A stretch of DNA of 64,000 nt from Thuidium tamariscinum (lineage: Eukaryota; Streptophyta; Bryopsida; Hypnales; Thuidiaceae). A program made the translations under genes and the position numbers. The stretch lies in contig OZ019759.1 in assembly GCA_947034885.2 (NCBI GenBank), positions 2,358,501-2,422,500 of the forward strand, given 5' to 3'. Of the stretch, positions 12,002 through 22,185 are shown one piece after another. Each line of letters opens with the position of its first letter. The stretch's first letter is position 1. Under the pieces are notes generated by a model. The model worked only from the letters and a program-made list of their open reading frames with translations, made no database searches and was not told the origin of the DNA.

Positions 12002-12871
12002 GACAGAGTAGAGTAGTTAGATAGTTTTTGAGATATTGAACGGAAGTTTACGGAACGGATTTCCCGGATGTGGGCCCTGATCCGTAACTTTAGGAGCAAC
12101 TGGCCGGACCTTTCCGAATAATCCGATTGGGCTCCGATTGGTTGTTTCAGATTTTCTTTTGCCTTGTTGGCATTCCGTTTCTGTTTTTAGGCTTTGACTT
12201 TTGTTTTGATTTGGGCTTTTAAGGGGCAGGCAAGTTAGTTGGCCTATCATTTCCTCCTAGCGCATATTCATGTATTTCATTCCTTTCTTTAATCTGAGCC
12301 GGCAAGTGGACATTCCAGCTTTGAACTTTGTATTTGGTTTTCTCTTGGTGTGTTTGTTTGGGGTGTTGAGAGGTAAGAGGGACGGGTGAGGAGGAATCCG
12401 GATTCTTAGGCAACTAAGATCTGAATTGAGTGACCAACTTCCGAGAGTTGGGGTCTTGACTCGTGAGTTTGAGCGCGGAGTCTTTAATTTGCTAGAACGG
12501 TGATCCGGTGTGAATCCAGGAGTGACGCGGAGGAGGTTCCGGAACCACAGGGGTGGATCCGTGCGGAGTTAAGCAGCCGCCATAGGAAAGTTTCCGTCCA
12601 CCGGAAGGTCTGCCAACCATTGAGTCAATCCGTGGAACTAGGCAAGTACGTCCTTTCAGGTTTGGAGGTCTTCTGATTTGTCGTTGTAGTAAGGGCAAGT
12701 GAAGGATTCCTGAGTGACCTGCTAATCGGATCGGCTCAGATCCATCCGGAAAGTTGTAACGATCCGCATCTGCCTCTACTGCAAAACCGGATATATTTGG
12801 GTGTCTTTGTGTGTTTTGTGTATTTTGTTTGAGGGAAGAGAGTGTGAGGTTTATGAGTGGTAAGTCCCTAC

Positions 12872-15800
12872 TGTCGTAGCACAAGAAAGCACAATTCCTT
12901 CTCTAAGGCGTTAGAATGTACTAAATTAGCCTTAAAGTGACTCGTGTATTGTTCCCAAAGGATTTGGTCGAAAGTTGACGAAAGACCGGAATACGTTAGT
13001 GGTTACCACAACAAAACCCAAGCAAAAGACGAATCCGGTCTGGGTCTTAAGGGTTCCTAAGATTTTCTTAGACCTGATACCAGATCAATCCCTTGTCTTT
13101 CAAGACTTGTATATCTATTCATACCAGTATATTTATCGCCTTCATACTTATCCTTACTAGATATGGGGCTAAAGACCGGATACTAGGAGTCGGTCCAGTC
13201 CCTAGATTAGTAACCAAATGTGAGTTTTACCTCGATAACAAGAGGGATCTGCTTGTTTGGGCGTTTAGGAAGGAAGCTTACTCCTACCCTTCAAGTTTTA
13301 AAGTGTCAGAAGTTCCACTTGCAATGAAAAAGAAACTACTACTACAACCAGACCGGAATACCTCACAACTGGACCGGGACTAATCCGGCCCAGCAAGTCA
13401 CGCAAGCACTCCTGCCTAATTCTAACAAAGACTACAACGACAGATTACCCAGTTAGTCTAAGTCCTGGTAGAACAAGGGCGGTAGCTTATGCAAGAGAGC
13501 TGAATTTCCTCACTAGTCCTTCTTTCTTCTACAGAGACCGGATCACCATTCAGTTGGCATTTGGCCGGGTACTTCCCGATCTCAAACCCAGACTCTACAA
13601 GTGTCTATCCCTATCGAGTACTCCCTAGACCTGTTCCAGAAAACATTGTGAGATCCTGCACAAATTCCCTATCAAAACCGAATTCACTTTAAGTCCAGAG
13701 ACCGGATAAACTGAACATCCGGGCACACACTTATCCACACAAGGCTGCAATCCTAACCATCACCATAAGACTTAGACAAGGTCCCATGCACATAGTCCAC
13801 TCCAGAGTGAATCAGAAAGGCTCTGACTTGTATTTGCAACACAAAAACTTGTGAAAGTAAGATAACATAATGCGCGCTCGGGTTCAATTACAAACCGGGT
13901 TTAAATACTAAACTACGAGTAAACCTAAAAGCGCAAATGGAATCAACACCAGCCGCCAAGAATGCCACGTAACATTCCTCCACAACTTGGGCGGGTTGAC
14001 TTCCACAAAACTACAAAACTACCAACAAAATAGGATCCCAGATCCTACATATCTGGATCCGGTCTAAGTTCAAAAATTCCTAACCTAAATATATCCTGCC
14101 TTAGCCGCCTTTCTATCTACCTAGTGTTAATGCTCCCCTATTTTCTCGCTCGTTTGACCGGCGATGCACCCTTCCGGGTTGGCTGTTTCTTCGGGGACCG
14201 GTACATCTTGACGGGTTTGGGTTTCGGCTTGGTCTTACCACGCGCCTTGGCCTTGGTCTGCCTTGTCTCCGCCAGTGCTTGGTCTGCATCCGAGTACTGG
14301 TCCGACTCATCACCGGAGTCGGTCTCCCCCTCCGAGTCCTCATCTTCCTCTTTTGACTCCTCTTCTTCTTCAACCCGGGCCTTCCGCTTCACCGTGGGTG
14401 TCTCCGTGGTCCTCTTCTTGAATCCGGTGATGGGCGGATGGTGCACTGTCTTGCTCTGTGGGGTCTGCTCTCCTACTCTCTCGGCAATCCGGGCTGGTCC
14501 CTTGCTTGGTGACCCGGATCCAGATCCGGTCTTCAATATGGAGCGAACTTGCACCGTTGCCTTTGCTTCCCCTCCGGTCTTTGGTTGTGTGATGACCGTG
14601 GGTGATGACTTGCTTGGAGAATCGTCCAGCAAGTTGATGAACTTGGTCTTCTCCCTTGGCGGTGTCGTTCCCCGGATAATCTCCCGCAACACGATCGGCT
14701 CAAGTTCCGGCTCCCTGGTCTTCTCGGGTTCAGAAACCCTGGGCTCTTCAACCCGGGTTTGTAGGACAGGTTCCTCCGCCATGGCTTCAGACCTGATCTC
14801 CTCTGCCTTTGCCGGTTCGGACGTGCCGACCTCTACCTCGACTGCCGCTGATGGTGGTTGCTCCCTCGGCTGCTCCTCCTCCATCTTCTGCTCTTCCGGT
14901 CTTGAGACCGGTACAAAGCTAGCCTGGACCTCCGTGACCACTGCTCGCCACTTTTCCAGTGTTGCCTCCATCTTCTTGTTGTAGGCCACTAGAGCTGTGA
15001 GCATCTGGGGACCTACCATCTTGCCTGCCTCCAATACCTTCTTGTCGAACAGCATGGCCTTGTTAACGACCTCGCCCGGATGTGTGATGAACTCCCGGAT
15101 TTCTCCGAGAGTGTTCCGAGCCTTCGTGGAGAGGCGTCTCTCTTCGTCCAACTCCTCCTGGGCGTGATGGAGATTCCTCCTCAGGGCTGAGACCTGGTTT
15201 GTCAGCCGGAGCACTTCCTCTCTGTCCCGGCTTTCATGTGCCTCCTGAATCAATTCTCCCAACACCTCCATGATCTTGGAGGGTGGGATAGAGCCTAGGG
15301 CTCGGCTTATGCCCTGCAACAACCCCCTCTCCTCTAGGTGGTGTCTTCTAAAGTCATCCAGGTCTCGCAGGATCCTTAGCAAGGGGTCCTGTTCCCAGAC
15401 CGGATCTAATCTCTGGGCTTCTCTTACTACCACGGGGGTTTCTAGAGGCGGATTCTCTCCTCCTACCTCTGGGTCTTCCTTTCCCTCATGTGTGCCCTCT
15501 TGCTGCTCCTCCTGACTCTCCTCCTCGGAGTCCTCCTCATCCTGGTCGTTCTCAGCTTCCGGGTTTGCAATTTCGTATTCTATCATTGCTGCCCCTACCT
15601 CGTAAGCTTCCCTCTCTTTTTCTCTCAAGAGGTCTAACGAATGATACAAATGAAACAGGAATGGTGAAATGGGAGAGGGTTTAGACTTCCCAATTCCCTT
15701 CACCATTCGGTCCATCCGGTCCCTCATGACTAACCCCCAATCTATCTTTCGGTCTCCCGACAGCGCACCAAAAATGGTGTTTGCTACGGTGACCGTAATC

Positions 15801-16451
15801 CTACTAGGCCTATCCGGGTTCAAGATGGCCATCATGAACCGCAGCAACCTCTTGTGTCTAGCGGACACACACTCGGCTACCGTGAAGCCATCCTTTGGGT
15901 TGGTGGGCTTGCGAAACTTACCCTGGTGGAATTTATCCGTCCAGGTGCCCGTCGCATCTCCTCCTTGCTCGAAGGCGTACACCTTGCACCACATAGCCGC
16001 ACTCCACTCCCTTGGCAGCGCCCGGACCGTCCCCTTCTACTCGTTGGTCTAACTGTCCAACAGCTCCTCCACCATCGCCTCATCCTTCAGGTTCCAGGGA
16101 TGAGCCATAAACCCCTCGCAGCCCATTTGCCTGAGGTCTTCCTCCAGCTCCCGCTTGTCTTGTGCATCAGTTGGTACAACCGGTTTGACATTCCGGAAGG
16201 CTAGAATTAGCCCTTCCTGCACCTCTCCTGCCATCGCTCACTTCACGCCTACAGAATCTAGGCGCGGTCCAACTTGACTGAACCTCCCGCGCTCAAGAAC
16301 CTCTCAACTAGCGTAGTGCTAATCGCTCAACTATGCGCCAGACCGGATTGACAGCTTCCCTATCCCTTCTCTCTGTTTGTAGACCGAATACTCTCTCTCC
16401 TGCCGGAAGACCCTTTCTCGAATTGCGTGCAAGAATGTGGCAGGACCTGGC
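12872..16451 (-). repeat. Left arm of the 3.58-kb inverted repeat
   Basis: Matches 16791-20370 in reverse complement with no length difference: every pair of matching positions sums to 33242 at both ends and at each ORF boundary. Only scattered substitutions are seen. The arms are the bodies of two LTR-like elements in opposite orientation. Confidence 0.9.
14138..16234 (-). pseudogene. LTR-embedded ORF of element 1
   Basis: From the ATG at 16234 the frame runs 61 codons, meets two TAG codons (16049-16051 and 16037-16039), then stays open for 618 codons from the ATG at 15994 to 14138. It is nearly identical to the copy on the opposite strand at 17008-19104; the differences I noted (Cys/Arg near the start, Arg/Cys, Arg/His) are single transitions. 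Domain order: charged N-terminus, globular block with RITVTVANTIFGAL and SPISPFLFHLYHSLDL, an acidic run (QDEEDSEEESQEE), a long coiled coil, then Pro/Glu/Lys-rich disorder ending in KRARK. Whether the protein is made from the second ATG or by stop readthrough is unknown. No family is securely recognised. Confidence 0.65.
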
Positions 16452-16770
16452 CGTGTTGTGGCAACCTAGAATTCACCTAAGTAGGTTCTTAACCAAAATA
16501 CGGGAAAGAGGGATCTATTCAATCCCCATTTTTTATTTTTTTTTCTTAGTTTGACGCACAATTAGGACCAAGACCGGAAACCGGAAAACTGCAAACCGAA
16601 AACCGGAAACTACGCTAAGGAATAGCGTAAGAAAACTTGGATTCAGCCCACCTAGCGACCGAGACCGGATAGGCAATGAGTGGCTACCGAGCCTAGAGAT
16701 CGTCGGGAACTCTCCCACGTGACTAGACTAGTTTAAACCTAACAGTCAGTAATTAATGCTGGGGAGAAAG

Positions 16771-16777
16771 TATAAGA
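16771..16777 (+). promoter_or_regulatory. TATA-like box of element 2
   Basis: TATAAGA about 315 bp inside the element and about 230 bp upstream of the ATG at 17008. The equivalent box of element 1 is on the minus strand at 20384-20390. Confidence 0.5.
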
Positions 16778-16790
16778 CCAGGAGAGCAGG

Positions 16791-19700
16791 GCCAAGTCCT
16801 GCCACTTTCTTGAACGCAATTCGAAAAAGGGTCTTCCGGCAGGAGAGAGAGTATTCGGTCTACAAACAGAGAGAAGGGATAGGGAAGCTGTCAATCCGGT
16901 CTGGCGCATAGTTGAGCGATTAGCACTACGCTAGTTGAGAGGTTCTTGAGCGCGGGAGGTTCAGTCAAGTTGGACCGCGCCTAGATTCTGTAGGCGTGAA
17001 GTGAGCGATGGCAGGAGAGGTGCAGGAAGGGCTAATTCTAGCCTTCCGGAATGTCAAACCGGTTGTACCAACTGATGCACAAGACAAGCGGGAGCTGGAG
17101 GAAGACCTCAGGCAAATGGGCTGCGAGGGGTTTATGGCTCATCCCTGGAACCTGAAGGATGAGGCGATGGTGGAGGAGCTGTTGGACAGTTAGACCAACG
17201 AGTAGAAGGGGACGGTCCGGGCGCTGCCAAGGGAGTGGAGTGCGGCTATGTGGCGCAAGGTGTACGCCTTCGAGCAAGGAGGAGATGCGACGGGCACCTG
17301 GACGGATAAATTCCACCAGGGTAAGTTTTGCAAGCCCACCAACCCAAAGGATGGCTTCACGGTAGCCGAGTGTGTGTCCGCTAGACACAAGAGGTTGCTG
17401 CGGTTCATGATGGCCATCTTGAACCCGGATAGGCCTAGTAGGATTACGGTCACCGTAGCAAACACCATTTTTGGTGCGCTGTCGGGAGACCGAAAGATAG
17501 ATTGGGGGTTAGTCATGAGGGACCGGATGGACCGAATGGTGAAGGGAATTGGGAAGTCTAAACCCTCTCCCATTTCACCATTCCTGTTTCATTTGTATCA
17601 TTCGTTAGACCTCTTGAGAGAAAAAGAGAGGGAAGCTTACGAGGTAGGGGCAGCAATGATAGAATACGAAATTGCAAACCCGGAAGCTGAGAACGACCAG
17701 GATGAGGAGGACTCCGAGGAGGAGAGTCAGGAGGAGCAGCAAGAGGGCACACATGAGGGAAAGGAAGACCCAGAGGTAGGAGGAGAGAATCCGCCTCTAG
17801 AAACCCCCGTGGTAGTAAGAGAAGCCCAGAGATTAGATCCGGTCTGGGAACAGGACCCCTTGCTAAGGATCCTGCGAGACCTGGATGACTTTAGAAGACA
17901 CCACCTAGAGGAGAGGGGGTTGTTGCAGGGCATAAGCCGAGCCCTAGGCTCTATCCCACCCTCCAAGATCATGGAGGTGTTGGGAGAATTGATTCAGGAG
18001 GCACATGAAAGCCGGGACAGAGAGGAAGTGCTCCGGCTGACAAACCAGGTCTCAGCCCTGAGGAGGAATCTCCATCACGCCCAGGAGGAGTTGGACGAAG
18101 AGAGACACCTCTCCACGAAGGCTCGGAACACTCTCGGAGAAATCCGGGAGTTCATCACACATCCGGGCGAGGTCGTTAACAAGGCCATGCTGTTCGACAA
18201 GAAGGTATTGGAGGCAGGCAAGATGGTAGGTCCCCAGATGCTCACAGCTCTAGTGGCCTACAACAAGAAGATGGAGGCAACACTGGAAAAGTGGCGAGCA
18301 GTGGTCACGGAGGTCCAGGCTAGCTTTGTACCGGTCTCAAGACCGGAAGAGCAGAAGATGGAGGAGGAGCAGCCGAGGGAGCAACCACCATCAGCGGCAG
18401 TCGAGGTAGAGGTCGGCACGTCCGAACCGGCAAAGGCAGAGGAGATCAGGTCTGAAGCCATGGCGGAGGAACCTGTCCTACAAACCCGGGTTGAAGAGCC
18501 CAGGGTTTCTGAACCCGAGAAGACCAGGGAGCCGGAACTTGAGCCGATCGTGTTGCGGGAGATTATCCGGGGAACGACACCGCCAAGGGAGAAGACCAAG
18601 TTCATCAACTTGCTGGACGATTCTCCAAGCAAGTCATCACCCACGGTCATCACACAACCAAAGACCGGAGGGGAAGCAAAGGCAACGGTGCAAGTTCGCT
18701 CCATATTGAAGACCGGATCTGGATCCGGGTCACCAAGCAAGGGACCAGCCCGGATTGCCGAGAGAGTAGGAGAGCAGACCCCACAGAGCAAGACAGTGCA
18801 CCATCCGCCCATCACCGGATTCAAGAAGAGGACCACGGAGACACCCACGGTGAAGCGGAAGGCCCGGGTTGAAGAAGAAGAGGAGTCAAAAGAGGAAGAT
18901 GAGGACTCGGAGGGGGAGACCGACTCCGGTGATGAGTCGGACCAGTACTCGGATGCAGACCAAGCACTGGCGGAGACAAGGCAGACCAAGGCCAAGGCGC
19001 GTGGTAAGACCAAGCCGAAACCCAAACCCGTCAAGATGTACCGGTCCCCGAAGAAACAGCCAACCCGGAAGGGTGCATCGCCGGTCAAACGAGCGAGAAA
19101 ATAGGGGAGCATTAACACTAGGTAGATAGAAAGGCGGCTAAGGCAGGATATATTTAGGTTAGGAATTTTTGAACTTAGACCGGATCCAGATATGTAGGAT
19201 CTGGGATCCTATTTTGTTGGTAGTTTTGTAGTTTTGTGGAAGTCAACCCGCCCAAGTTGTGGAGGAATGTTACGTGGCATTCTTGGCGGCTGGTGTTGAT
19301 TCCATTTGCGCTTTTAGGTTTACTCGTAGTTTAGTATTTAAACCCGGTTTGTAATTGAACCCGAGCGCGCATTATGTTATCTTACTTTCACAAGTTTTTG
19401 TGTTGCAAATACAAGTCAGAGCCTTTCTGATTCACTCTGGAGTGGACTATGTGCATGGGACCTTGTCTAAGTCTTATGGTGATGGTTAGGATTGCAGCCT
19501 TGTGTGGATAAGTGTGTGCCCGGATGTTCAGTTTATCCGGTCTCTGGACTTAAAGTGAATTCGGTTTTGATAGGGAATTTGTGCAGGATCTCACAATGTT
19601 TTCTGGAACAGGTCTAGGGAGTACTCGATAGGGATAGACACTTGTAGAGTCTGGGTTTGAGATCGGGAAGTACCCGGCCAAATGCCAACTGAATGGTGAT

Positions 19701-20370
19701 CCGGTCTCTGTAGAAGAAAGAAGGACTAGTGAGGAAATTCAGCTCTCTTGCATAAGCTACCGCCCTTGTTCTACCAGGACTTAGACTAACTGGGTAATCT
19801 GTCGTTGTAGTCTTTGTTAGAATTAGGCAGGAGTGCTTGCGTGACCTGCTGGGCCGGATTAGTCCCGGTCCAGTTGTGAGGTATTCCGGTCTGGTTGTAG
19901 TAGTAGTTTCTTTTTCATTGCAAGTGGAACTTCTGACACTTTAAAACTTGAAGGGTAGGAGTAAGCTTCCTTCCTAAACGCCCAAACAAGCAGATCCCTC
20001 TTGTTATCGAGGTAAAACTCACATTTGGTTACTAATCTAGGGACTGGACCGACTCCTAGTATCCGGTCTTTAGCCCCATATCTAGTAAGGATAAGTATGA
20101 AGGCGATAAATATACTGGTATGAACAGATATACAAGTCTTGAAAGACAAGGGATTGATCTGGTATCAGGTCTAAGAAAATCTTAGGAACCCTTAAGACCC
20201 AGACCGGATTCGTCTTTTGCTTGGGTTTTGTTGTGGTAACCACTAACGTATTCCGGTCTTTCGTCAACTTTCGACCAAATCCTTTGGGAACAATACACGA
20301 GTCACTTTAAGGCTAATTTAGTACATTCTAACGCCTTAGAGAAGGAATTGTGCTTTCCTGTGCTACGTCA
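16791..20370 (+). repeat. Right arm of the 3.58-kb inverted repeat
   Basis: Reverse complement of 12872-16451 without indels; see the left arm. Few substitutions means the two element bodies diverged recently or have been homogenised. Confidence 0.9.
17008..19104 (+). pseudogene. LTR-embedded ORF of element 2
   Basis: ATG at 17008, 61 codons, TAG at 17191 and TAG at 17203, then open for 618 codons from the ATG at 17248 to the stop at 19102. The two TAGs are in frame with the long ORF. Element A aligns across this stretch without a stop at the same sites (VPNQYQ...), so the TAGs probably replaced Gln codons. Both inverted-repeat arms share both TAGs. Protein layout as in the minus-strand copy: globular block, acidic segment, coiled coil, and disordered tail with VRSILK and terminal KRARK. 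No enzymatic motif is seen. A structural (gag-like) or DNA-binding role is possible but unproven. Confidence 0.65.
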
Positions 20371-20383
20371 CCTGCTCTCCTGG

Positions 20384-20390
20384 TCTTATA
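20384..20390 (-). promoter_or_regulatory. TATA-like box of element 1
   Basis: TATAAGA on the minus strand, about 315 bp inside the element start at 20703. Element 2 is inserted just downstream, so the box is now separated from its own ORF by 3.9 kb and would drive an antisense transcript of element 2. Confidence 0.5.
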
Positions 20391-21106
20391 CTTTCCCCCC
20401 AGCATTAATTACTGACCATTAGGTTTAAACTAGTCTAGTCACGTGGGAGAGTTTCCGACGATCTCTAGGCTCGGTAGCCACTCATTGCCTATCCGGTCTC
20501 GGTCGCTAGGTGGGCTGAATCCGGGTTTTCTTATGTTGTTCCTTAGCGTAGTTTTCGGTTTTCGGTTTGCAGTTTTCCGGTTTCCGGTCTTGGTCCTAAT
20601 TGTGCGTCAAACTAAGAAAACAACAAAAAAATGGGGATTGAATAGATCCCTCCTTCCCGTATTTTGCTTAAGAACCTACTTAGGTGAATTCTAGGTTGCC
20701 ACACCTACTCCTCTAAAGATCAAGAGAGGACCCCCTGAGGTTAAAACAGGGGTATCGAAAATCGAAAATCGAAGTGACGGAACCGGAATCCGGATTGGAA
20801 CGGATTCGGGTGGAAGTGAAATCCGGATCCGGGAAAGGGATTCGGAAATATTTGGGACACGGAACCGGAGAGAGGTGACGGATCCGGAAGAGGAATCCGG
20901 GAACCAAGTGGTATTCTGGATTGGGAGTAGTAACTTGGGTGTTTTTGAGCTGGGAAACCTAGAAACCGGAAAACGCAACTATTAGTAACATCTGGAATCT
21001 CCTGGGACGATATTCCATTGTCACGTTTAGGTGTGATAAAGGTGCTTTCTGCTAGACTGCGTGTACGACACATGGCAAAACTAAAGAGTACATCGCATGT
21101 GTAGTG

Positions 21107-21989
21107 ATGGTGTATAAGTTGAAGCGTTTATGTAATATATTTGGATTCTCAATGATTCCACTGTATAAAACTCGTTGCCTTTTAGGAAGGCTAGGTCAAG
21201 AATATTTATTTCGTATGTCATTACATTACTTATGCAATAGTAATTATTAGAAAAGTTTTTGAAGTTTGTAATTTGTAATGTGAGCCTGTCTCTCATTTCA
21301 TTGGAATACTCTCATTTTATTGAATACAATGTTTCATGAGTGTGGCAATTTTGAATAATTGGTACCGGGGAATTCAGATGAAGATGACTGAATTGCACTA
21401 TAGATATAGTTGAAAAGGCACACAACGGACCTCAGCATGTACTCCACTAGCTCAATACTCAGTTGATCATGATCATGGTGAATGTAAATTCTTTGTTCCC
21501 ACCAATTCGTTCTATAATTGAGCGATCAAATGATGGAAATTAACTATAATTCCATCTTTGAATGACATAATTATTTACTTAGAAAGTTATGCACTAATGA
21601 TTTCATTTCACCACACGTTGCTAGGAAATCATGTACAAGCACATTTGGAAAAGCGACGCATGTATAGAAGAGAAGAACTGATCATCGGGGTTTCACACCC
21701 CACATTATACTTACATCAAATATTGTAGGATTGTTAAGGAAAAGAAATTGAAGCCTAAAGAGCAAAAAGACATTAACCATACATGAGAATTGAGACACCG
21801 GTACAATCGGCACCCATTGATAGTAGAATGTGAACAAAACACTGAACTACAAGAACTTTCATTAAATTAATACATAAAAAAATGAAGTACTATGCTTCCC
21901 CACAATTTGCTCGATTGTCGAGGCAAATTCGTATGAGTGGCAGCTTTGTTTGTGGCATCATTTGTGCCAGAGCTGGCAAAAAACACGAA
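21107..21989. other. No gene recognised
   Basis: AT-rich DNA following the last codons of the interrupted phosphatase-like gene; it may include its 3' untranslated region. No inverted repeats or coding segments are evident. Confidence 0.4.
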
Positions 21990-22185
21990 AAAGATTCCAA
22001 ACCCCTAGCCTTAGCGTAAAGAAAATTTACTCTAAAAACAGAAATGGTGTGTGTATTAGAAACACTTCTTTTTTATTTTAGAAAAATGTTTTGAAGAACA
22101 AAACATGACGTGTCCAAAAATAAGAAAAAGATTCCAAATCCCTAGCCTTTGCACAAAACAAATTGACTCTGGAAAAAGAAATAGG

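Larger units (their letters stand above)
16457..20370 (+). mobile_element. LTR-like element 2 (inner), inserted head-to-head in element 1
   Basis: Starts TGTGGCAACC at 16457 and ends GTGCTACGTCA at 20370 (family end is ACGACA), 3914 bp. The flanking 5-mers, CGTGT at 16452-16456 and CCTGC at 20371-20375, match at only 3 of 5 positions. However, element 1 resumes exactly after them and its uninterrupted junction is readable in element 2 itself (GCAGG|GCCAAG at 16786-16795). The insertion site is therefore about 25 bp downstream of the TATA box of element 1. The first 334 bp are inverted relative to 20371-20703, and the rest forms the right arm of the inverted repeat. Confidence 0.8.
12872..20703 (-). 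mobile_element. LTR-like element 1 (outer), inserted in element A
   Basis: The plus strand starts TGTCGTAGCAC and ends GGTTGCCACA, flanked by the 5-bp duplication CCTAC (12867-12871 and 20704-20708). The undisturbed target is visible in the related copy at 60.84 kb, confirming the insertion. On the minus strand it has a 333-bp promoter-like start (20703 to 20371), then is interrupted by element 2 (16457-20370), then a 3.6-kb body (16451 to 12872) containing the ORF. It belongs to the same family as element 2 and the copy at 40900-42584. Confidence 0.85.
9440..21070 (+). mobile_element. LTR-like element A with embedded ORF, interrupted by nested elements
   Basis: The element starts TGTCACAATCC at 9440 and ends GTGTACGACA at 21070, with the 5-bp target duplication CATGG at 9435-9439 and 21071-21075. 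The nested insertion at 12872-20703 splits it. The element itself is 9440-12871 plus 20709-21070, about 3.8 kb. TGT...ACA ends and 5-bp duplications are typical of LTR retrotransposons, but there is no second copy in direct orientation and no gag-pol. A solo LTR, or a non-autonomous element of LTR type, fits best. It carries a TATA box and a decayed ORF in the same direction. It is GC-richer than its surroundings. The deleted copy at 60424-61871 shares both ends. Confidence 0.8.

Noticed and set aside
14124..14984. 286-codon ORF on the plus strand (and its mirror, minus 18258-19118), Ser/Leu-rich
   Set aside because: Antisense shadow of the Glu/Lys-rich tail of the 618-codon ORF; no homologue-like features.
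2135..19104. A non-standard genetic code reading TAG/TAA as Gln, because many ORFs are interrupted only by these codons
   Set aside because: TGA occurs in frame as often in the same genes, frameshifts are also present, and the long ORFs of elements 1 and 2 end normally. Ordinary pseudogene decay is simpler.
12872..20703. The large inverted repeat as an assembly artefact or a hairpin rearrangement
   Set aside because: The arms differ at scattered bases, the two promoter-like segments differ by indels, and a perfect CCTAC duplication with a known empty site flanks the whole unit.
9440..21070. A complete LTR retrotransposon with gag-pol
   Set aside because: No direct terminal repeats and no protease, reverse transcriptase, RNase H or integrase motifs on either strand.
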